From: JBCBJX01 sp038522735
Lineage (GTDB): Bacteria; Pseudomonadota; Alphaproteobacteria; Caulobacterales; Parvularculaceae
Reading direction: 5' to 3'
NCBI GenBank assembly: GCA_038522735.1
Contig: JBCBJX010000065.1
Span: 1-18,066, forward strand
DNA length: 18,066 bases
Below are positions 13,741 through 18,066 of the stretch, piece by piece; within the stretch, counting starts at the first letter, position 1, and the number at the start of each line of letters is the position of its first letter. The position numbers and the translations under genes are program-made. Below the pieces are notes generated by a model. That model ran no database searches. It was not told the DNA's origin and worked only from the letters and a program-made list of their open reading frames with translations.

Positions 13741-14838
13741 CTAGACGTTGAATTTGAAGAGCATCACGTCGCCGTCCTGGACCACGTAGTCCTTGCCTTC
13801 CTGACGGGCCTTGCCGGCTTCTTTGGCGCCCTGTTCGCCGCCTGCGGCGACGTAGTCGTCATAGGAAATCGTCTCGGCCTTGATGAAGCCCTTCTCAAAA
13901 TCCGTGTGGATGACGCCCGCCGCCTGGGGCGCCGTCGCGCCGACGGGGACGGTCCAGGCGCGCGCCTCCTTCGGGCCGGCGGTGAAATAGGTCTGCAGGC
14001 CGAGCAGCCGATGGGCGGCGTGGATGAGCCGGTCGAGGCCCGGTTCGCTTAATCCGAGCTCTGAGAGATATTCGCGCTGCTCATCGTCTTCGAGGAGGGC
14101 GAGCTCCTCCTCGATCTTCGCGGAGATGACGACGGCGAGGGCCTCTTCGGTCTCGGCCCGCGCCGCGACAGCCGCGGAGTGGGCGTTGCCGGAGGCGGCG
14201 CTCTCCTCCTCCACATTGGCGACGAAGAGGACTGGCTTCTGCGTCAGAAGCTGAAGGCCCCTCCAGGCTTTCTCCTCCTCCGGATCGATTTCGACCGCCC
14301 GCGCCGGCTCGCCGTCCTCGAGGACCGGGATCGCTCGGTCGACGAGGGCGAGGGTCGCTTTCGCCTCCTTGTCCTGACCTTTCGCCTTTTTCTCCAGCGC
14401 CGGCCGGCGTTTCTGGAGGCTTTCAAGGTCGGCGAGCATCAGCTCGGTCTCAACGGTCTCGAAATCCGACATCGGATCGACCTTGCCGGCGACGTGGGTC
14501 ACGTCGGCGTCCTCAAAACAGCGCAGCACGTAAACGACCGCATCCACCTCGCGGATGTTGGCGAGGAACTGGTTGCCGAGGCCTTCCCCTTGCGAAGCGC
14601 CTTTGACGAGGCCCGCGATGTCCACGAACTGGATGCGCGCCGGCACGATCTCCGCCGAACCGGCGATCTCCGCGAGCTTGAGGAGCCGCGGCTCGGGGAT
14701 CGCCACGTCGCCGACATTGGGCTCGATGGTGCAGAACGGATAGTTCGCCGCCTGCGCCGCCGCGGTGCGGGTGAGGGCGTTGAAAAGCGTCGACTTGCCG
14801 ACATTGGGCAGGCCGACAATGCCGCATTTGAGGGCCAT
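13741..14838 (-). CDS. ychF: redox-regulated ATPase YchF (Obg/OLA1 family)
   Basis: Universally conserved P-loop ATPase that binds ribosomes. The 365 residues match the family length. GLPNVGKST at 9-17 is the Walker A (G1) loop and DIAG at 73-76 is G3. NVEE at 208-211 replaces the GTPase NKxD, the known reason YchF prefers ATP. A helical coiled-coil domain occupies about 130-200, and the C-terminal TGS domain starts near residue 280 (LQTYFTAGPKEARAWTV). ychF often follows pth (peptidyl-tRNA hydrolase) in bacteria, but here an unrelated gene lies upstream on the same strand. The start ATG 14838 gives the standard N-terminus. Confidence 0.96.
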   Translation of the reverse strand: MALKCGIVGLPNVGKSTLFNALTRTAAAQAANYPFCTIEPNVGDVAIPEPRLLKLAEIAGSAEIVPARIQFVDIAGLVKGASQGEGLGNQFLANIREVDAVVYVLRCFEDADVTHVAGKVDPMSDFETVETELMLADLESLQKRRPALEKKAKGQDKEAKATLALVDRAIPVLEDGEPARAVEIDPEEEKAWRGLQLLTQKPVLFVANVEEESAASGNAHSAAVAARAETEEALAVVISAKIEEELALLEDDEQREYLSELGLSEPGLDRLIHAAHRLLGLQTYFTAGPKEARAWTVPVGATAPQAAGVIHTDFEKGFIKAETISYDDYVAAGGEQGAKEAGKARQEGKDYVVQDGDVMLFKFNV

Positions 14839-14860
14839 GGGCGTCGTCCGGTGGTTTGCG

Positions 14861-14880
14861 AAAACCGCGAGTTAGCGCGG
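14861..14880 (-). terminator. possible terminator between the DUF3422-like gene and ychF
   Basis: On the minus strand CCGCG and CGCGG (14876-14880 and 14865-14869) form a 5-bp all-GC stem around a 6-base loop, followed by TTTT (14861-14864). It lies 23 bases after the stop of the upstream gene. The stem is short, so it is only a candidate. Confidence 0.4.
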
Positions 14881-14902
14881 ATGGCGGTGCCGGGAAAGGG
14901 GC

Positions 14903-17245
14903 TCAGCCGCTTGACTGGTTCTGCCGGTCTGCGGAATGGCGATTACTATTGGATACGTCGCCGCTGATGTCGTTTCCGACTTCGGTACCATCCGGTTGGA
15001 CTGTGTCGTCGCGCTCATCGGGCACGGTCGTCACATCGGTCACGGAATCGCTGTCGCTGCTTTCATTTCGTTGCGAGTCCAGAGCTTCATTCCGGCTGCT
15101 CGTTTCCGGGTCTTGTTCGCCCGTTACCAATAATTCAGTTCTAATCAGTAAATCATCAAATTTACTCAGTACAGAATTAAATTTTTCATCATAGGCCGGT
15201 GGCCGAAGCACAACAATCCAAATTGAGACAAACGTGAACACCGCCGACAGCGCAGCGCACGCTGCGGATATTGCAGCGTAGCACTGCGTCCTTTTCATGA
15301 TCTTCGTTTGCGATTCTGCAGCTTCCCAAAGTCCTTCAAGGAAACCGACGTGCTGGTCGGATTGCAGAAGTTCCAGGGCTCCGGTCACGCGGGTGCGGAC
15401 ACCCTCATATCGAGAGGCAAGTCGGTTGAACGCATCGGCCGCAGCGTAGTATCGCGTCATATACTCGCCCAGCGGCTGCCAGCCCTCGATTCGGCTTTCC
15501 CGAAGGTATGCAAGTATCTCGCGGATACGCTCGCTATAGTTCTTTGTGGAAACGTTCTTCCCTGTTATTCCATATGTGTAGAATAGATTCAGCTGGTCCA
15601 ATACGCTCGAAATTGAAGCGAGAATTTGCAGTCTTTTCTTTCTCGCATCGGACTGTGCATCCGCCATACCGGTGAAGGTCAATGGCGCGTCAATGCCGAT
15701 CATATTCAGTTTTCGCCCCAGTTCGGTAATGGCATGCACTGTCTCTGGCACGAGGTCCGACCCTGAGAGCGCGACGATCCGGTACGTCGCTAAGTCCATC
15801 AATTGAGCCAGAACCCGGCCTCGCTGTTCGGCCGTCATACCGAGGTCGAGAATAATCGTTCGGGATGCGTGGTCCCACGCCTCAGAGCGGACTGAAGCTG
15901 CACTCCGGCGGTCAGTGTTTCCGTCGACTAAGGATTTGTCTTCATCCGGACGTAAGTCAGAAAGTAGTATCCCCTTACCGTCGAGGATGAACGAGTAGAC
16001 AAAATCGTCTCGAAAGCGCGGTCTATCGTCTTGGAACGTCGGGTTGAACGGATCGCTTTCAATTCCGAAGAGCCGTCGAGCCGATTTCGCGATTGCCCGA
16101 ACCAACGCGTCACCGTCCTCGGCCGAGACCTTAGGCCGCGTTGGGTGTTGAGTATCCGCTATCGGATGGATAAACGGATCGCAACCGCCATCAAGAGCGG
16201 TTTTTCTTGCATGTTTAACCAATGTTCCGACGGCGCGCACAACGGAGTCGTCCTCGTTCGATCCGCCATAAATTTCGACATCTTTGTTCACGTGCGTGCT
16301 CAGGAACCAATGAACCGGCATGATCCAATAGCGCGCCGTCATCAGGCGCCCTCCGATCGGATTCTCCGAAGGACCGACCGAATTCGACAATTCGTTTACG
16401 ATGCGTACCCGTTTGTTAGGGTCAATCTGCGGGCTTTGATAAAGATCCAGTGGAAGACCAGTCCGCTTATTATCGAGAATCCCCAAGAATGAGGACATCG
16501 CATCAAATGATAAATCAGTAAACTGATGCGGACGATTACCTGGCGAGGTCGCAGTTGAGTTTGCGATATCTTCGATGAAGCTCCAGTTTTGGGCGTGGTC
16601 GATCAGTTCCCATCGGGCGCGAATTCGATACGGGTTATCTTCGATGTGCGCACGGTGGGAGCCCCTCTCGGTACCCGGACGAACGAAGAAACTGACTCGG
16701 TCGTATACAGGTGCGTGTTTGGCCGATGTCTGTCTGTAGTCACGCGGGTATGGTTTGTATACGACTTCAGTATCTTCGTCGATCTCGTCTTGAAGCTTTG
16801 CGCTCAGATCGTTAATTATTTTGTTGATTACCTCTTTAATTGATAACCTTGTCTTCTCCGAACTGAGTCGGTCTTCGTCTCTTAGAGCTTGTTCGACTAG
16901 TTGTTTAGCTATTTCTGCTAGCTTCCTTCGCGAGTTTGATTGTTTGTCGTCTCCAGTCTCGACCTCGCCGGCGAGAAGAGAAATAATCGTTCGAGCATCA
17001 AAAATTTTGTCTGTTTCATCACCAATATACTCGGGAATCAGAGACTTGGGAATCAGGTCTTCGGCCCGGAGCCGCCAACGTTCTTTGAAAGAGTAAAGAC
17101 GAAAGGTTGCTCTTGTCGCTCTTACGAACGACCCGCATGACATGGGAAGCCGTTCGTGTACTTCGTTTGTAAGAGTTTCTCGATCATACGCGTCAATGAA
17201 TGAGTCATCAAAACGAAGATGATCCTTGTGTTTGTCGTCGGCCAC
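14903..17245 (-). CDS. large membrane-anchored protein, divergent and expanded DUF3422-like
   Basis: Function unknown. Of 780 residues, several blocks resemble DUF3422 membrane-anchored proteins (usually about 420-450 residues). These are TLTNEVHERLP (24-34) for the family's NE[VL]HARP opening; ARWELIDH (210-217) for its WExHTEF block; RTIILDLG to ATYRIVALSGSDL (462-498) for the block before EIETYRMLAL; and a helical region (about 570-655, LRESRIEGWQPLGEYMTRYY, LASRYEGVRTRV) before the membrane segment. The predicted membrane helix is 656-682. An acidic Ser/Asp-rich tail (about 710-780) follows. The extra length lies mainly in a charged helical segment at 95-160 and in the middle part at 250-420. 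I chose GTG 17245 because AGGGG (17252-17256) sits 6 bases upstream; TTG 17260 is possible. The base composition is clearly more A/T-rich than its neighbours, suggesting transfer. Family assignment is by eye. Confidence 0.65.
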   Translation of the reverse strand: MADDKHKDHLRFDDSFIDAYDRETLTNEVHERLPMSCGSFVRATRATFRLYSFKERWRLRAEDLIPKSLIPEYIGDETDKIFDARTIISLLAGEVETGDDKQSNSRRKLAEIAKQLVEQALRDEDRLSSEKTRLSIKEVINKIINDLSAKLQDEIDEDTEVVYKPYPRDYRQTSAKHAPVYDRVSFFVRPGTERGSHRAHIEDNPYRIRARWELIDHAQNWSFIEDIANSTATSPGNRPHQFTDLSFDAMSSFLGILDNKRTGLPLDLYQSPQIDPNKRVRIVNELSNSVGPSENPIGGRLMTARYWIMPVHWFLSTHVNKDVEIYGGSNEDDSVVRAVGTLVKHARKTALDGGCDPFIHPIADTQHPTRPKVSAEDGDALVRAIAKSARRLFGIESDPFNPTFQDDRPRFRDDFVYSFILDGKGILLSDLRPDEDKSLVDGNTDRRSAASVRSEAWDHASRTIILDLGMTAEQRGRVLAQLMDLATYRIVALSGSDLVPETVHAITELGRKLNMIGIDAPLTFTGMADAQSDARKKRLQILASISSVLDQLNLFYTYGITGKNVSTKNYSERIREILAYLRESRIEGWQPLGEYMTRYYAAADAFNRLASRYEGVRTRVTGALELLQSDQHVGFLEGLWEAAESQTKIMKRTQCYAAISAACAALSAVFTFVSIWIVVLRPPAYDEKFNSVLSKFDDLLIRTELLVTGEQDPETSSRNEALDSQRNESSDSDSVTDVTTVPDERDDTVQPDGTEVGNDISGDVSNSNRHSADRQNQSSG

Positions 17246-17251
17246 GTTGCG

Positions 17252-17256
17252 CCCCT
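17252..17256 (-). promoter_or_regulatory. ribosome-binding site supporting the GTG start
   Basis: On the minus strand AGGGG stands 6 bases before GTG 17245. No ATG occurs in the first 34 codons after it, so a non-ATG start is required for the full protein. Confidence 0.55.
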
Positions 17257-17280
17257 GCAAAACAAATCCGCCTATTTTGA

Positions 17281-17309
17281 GTTGTAATTCCCGTTATTAA
17301 CACTTTCAA
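17281..17309 (-). promoter_or_regulatory. predicted promoter of the DUF3422-like gene
   Basis: On the minus strand TTGAAA (17304-17309) and TACAAC (17281-17286) are 17 bases apart, matching the sigma70 consensus at 5/6 and 4/6. They lie 36 bases before the GTG start. The insertion sequence begins 38 bases further upstream, so the promoter seems intact. Confidence 0.5.
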
Positions 17310-17346
17310 GCTTCTGCGATTGGGGCGCGCGGAAACTTTTAGTTTA

Positions 17347-17361
17347 GGGGCTGACCTAGGA
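17347..17361. repeat. left terminal inverted repeat of the insertion sequence
   Basis: Exact complement of 18052-18066. It overlaps a hairpin TAGGAG (17357-17362) / CTCCTA (17370-17375) with a 7-base loop just inside the end, a place where read-through from outside could be hindered. Confidence 0.92.
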
Positions 17362-17385
17362 GATTAACGCTCCTACGGTTGGCTG

Positions 17386-18057
17386 ATGCGGCTAAAGCAT
17401 TCAAAACTCACGCATATTCAGACGAACAAGCTGGTTGAGCACTTCGTCGCCGGGACGCCTGCTCGAACAGCCTGTCTGCTGGTCGGGGTGAACAAGATCA
17501 CGGCGACGCACTTCTATCATCGGCTGAGGGTGGTCATCTCCGATCGGCTAGCCGAGGAGGCCGCCGAACTGGCTGGCGAGATCGAAGTCGACGAGAGCTA
17601 TTTCGGCGGCGTACGGAAGGGAAAGCGCGGTCGCGGCGCAGCTGGCAAGGTTCCCGTGTTTGGGCTTCTCAAGCGGGGCGGTCGCGTCTTCGTCCTGCCG
17701 GTGAAGGACACGAAGTCCGACACGCTGATACCCATCATCGCCTGCAAAGTGCAACCTGACAGCGTCGTCTACACCGACAGCTTCCGCGCTTATGATCAGC
17801 TCGACGTCACCGATTTCCACCACATGCGGATCAATCACTCAAAGCTCTTCGCCGACCGGGAAAACCACATCAACGGCATCGAGAATTTCTGGAACCAGGC
17901 GAAGCGCCATCTCCGCCGCTACAACGGCGTTCCCCGGCAGAACTTCCATTTCTTCATCAAGGAGTGCGAATGGCGCTTCAACTACGGACCGCCAGACCAG
18001 CTCTTGATAACCCTCCGCGCATGGCTCAAACCATACGCAAAATCCTCAAAGTCCTAG
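17386..18057 (+). CDS. IS1595-family transposase
   Basis: The DDE-type transposase of the element, 223 residues, complete. IEVDESYFGG (66-75) carries the first catalytic Asp (Asp69). VYTDSFRAY (128-136) carries the second (Asp131). HINGIENFWNQAKRHLRRYNGV (starting at 161) is the family's third motif, with Asn163 or Glu166 as the last catalytic residue. A helix-turn-helix-like N-terminus (about 10-50) precedes this core. The zinc-ribbon seen in longer IS1595 transposases is absent, as is usual in the IS1016 group. The stop codon (18055-18057) lies within the right inverted repeat. No strong ribosome-binding site precedes ATG 17386. Confidence 0.93.
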   Translation: MRLKHSKLTHIQTNKLVEHFVAGTPARTACLLVGVNKITATHFYHRLRVVISDRLAEEAAELAGEIEVDESYFGGVRKGKRGRGAAGKVPVFGLLKRGGRVFVLPVKDTKSDTLIPIIACKVQPDSVVYTDSFRAYDQLDVTDFHHMRINHSKLFADRENHINGIENFWNQAKRHLRRYNGVPRQNFHFFIKECEWRFNYGPPDQLLITLRAWLKPYAKSSKS

Positions 18058-18066
18058 GTCAGCCCC
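18052..18066. repeat. right terminal inverted repeat of the insertion sequence
   Basis: Exact complement of 17347-17361. The last base of the repeat is the last base of the window, so any extension of the repeat or the target duplication cannot be seen. Confidence 0.92.

Larger units (their letters stand above)
17347..18066 (+). mobile_element. IS1595-family insertion sequence, IS1016-like
   Basis: A 720-bp element bounded by perfect 15-bp terminal inverted repeats (GGGGCTGACCTAGGA at 17347-17361 and its complement at 18052-18066) and carrying one transposase gene. Size and gene match the IS1016 subgroup. The family makes 8-bp, usually A/T-rich target duplications; the eight bases to the left (17339-17346, TTAGTTTA) fit, but the right copy is beyond the window. 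The intact gene and perfect ends suggest a recent, possibly active insertion. Confidence 0.9.

Overview
The window looks like a chromosomal segment of a GC-rich alphaproteobacterium. The evidence is separate petB and petC genes of a bacterial cytochrome bc1 complex, an imuA-imuB-dnaE2 mutagenesis cassette headed by a GTTC-N7-GTTC LexA box (the alphaproteobacterial form of the SOS operator), and overall gene content. The family cannot be fixed from sequence alone; a Caulobacterales, Parvularculales or Rhizobiales-like lineage is plausible.

Layout. 27-2148 (+): cytochrome b and cytochrome c1, the last two genes of a petABC-type operon, closed by a clear terminator. 2428-3315 (+): S-methyl-5'-thioadenosine phosphorylase. 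3453-9404 (-): the SOS operon imuA, imuB, dnaE2, transcribed leftwards from a LexA-controlled promoter at about 9423-9456. 9513-11038 (-): two lipoprotein genes, one unrecognised and one TraT-like. 11230-13215 (+): an exported polysaccharide deacetylase and a secreted dienelactone-hydrolase-family enzyme. 13231-14838 (-): a hot-dog thioesterase and the YchF ATPase. 14903-17245 (-): a 780-residue membrane-anchored protein that I read as an expanded, divergent member of the DUF3422 family. It is visibly more A/T-rich than everything to its left. 17347-18066: a complete IS1595/IS1016-type insertion sequence with perfect 15-bp terminal inverted repeats; its right end coincides with the window end.

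The most unusual signal is a family of three palindromic repeats at 2226-2351, 3325-3436 and 4454-4550. Each is two REP-like half units in inverted orientation (a REPIN-like arrangement). Each folds into an outer stem enclosing three hairpins, and the two side hairpins change sequence between copies while keeping their base pairing. The third copy lies inside dnaE2 and is translated in frame, adding a segment of roughly 35-40 residues to the error-prone polymerase.

How the genes work together: petBC serve respiration, mtnP methionine salvage, and imuA-imuB-dnaE2 act as one inducible translesion synthesis machine. The lipoproteins, deacetylase and hydrolase are probably envelope functions, with no shared pathway that I can show. 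The right-hand end is the most accessory-looking part of the window.
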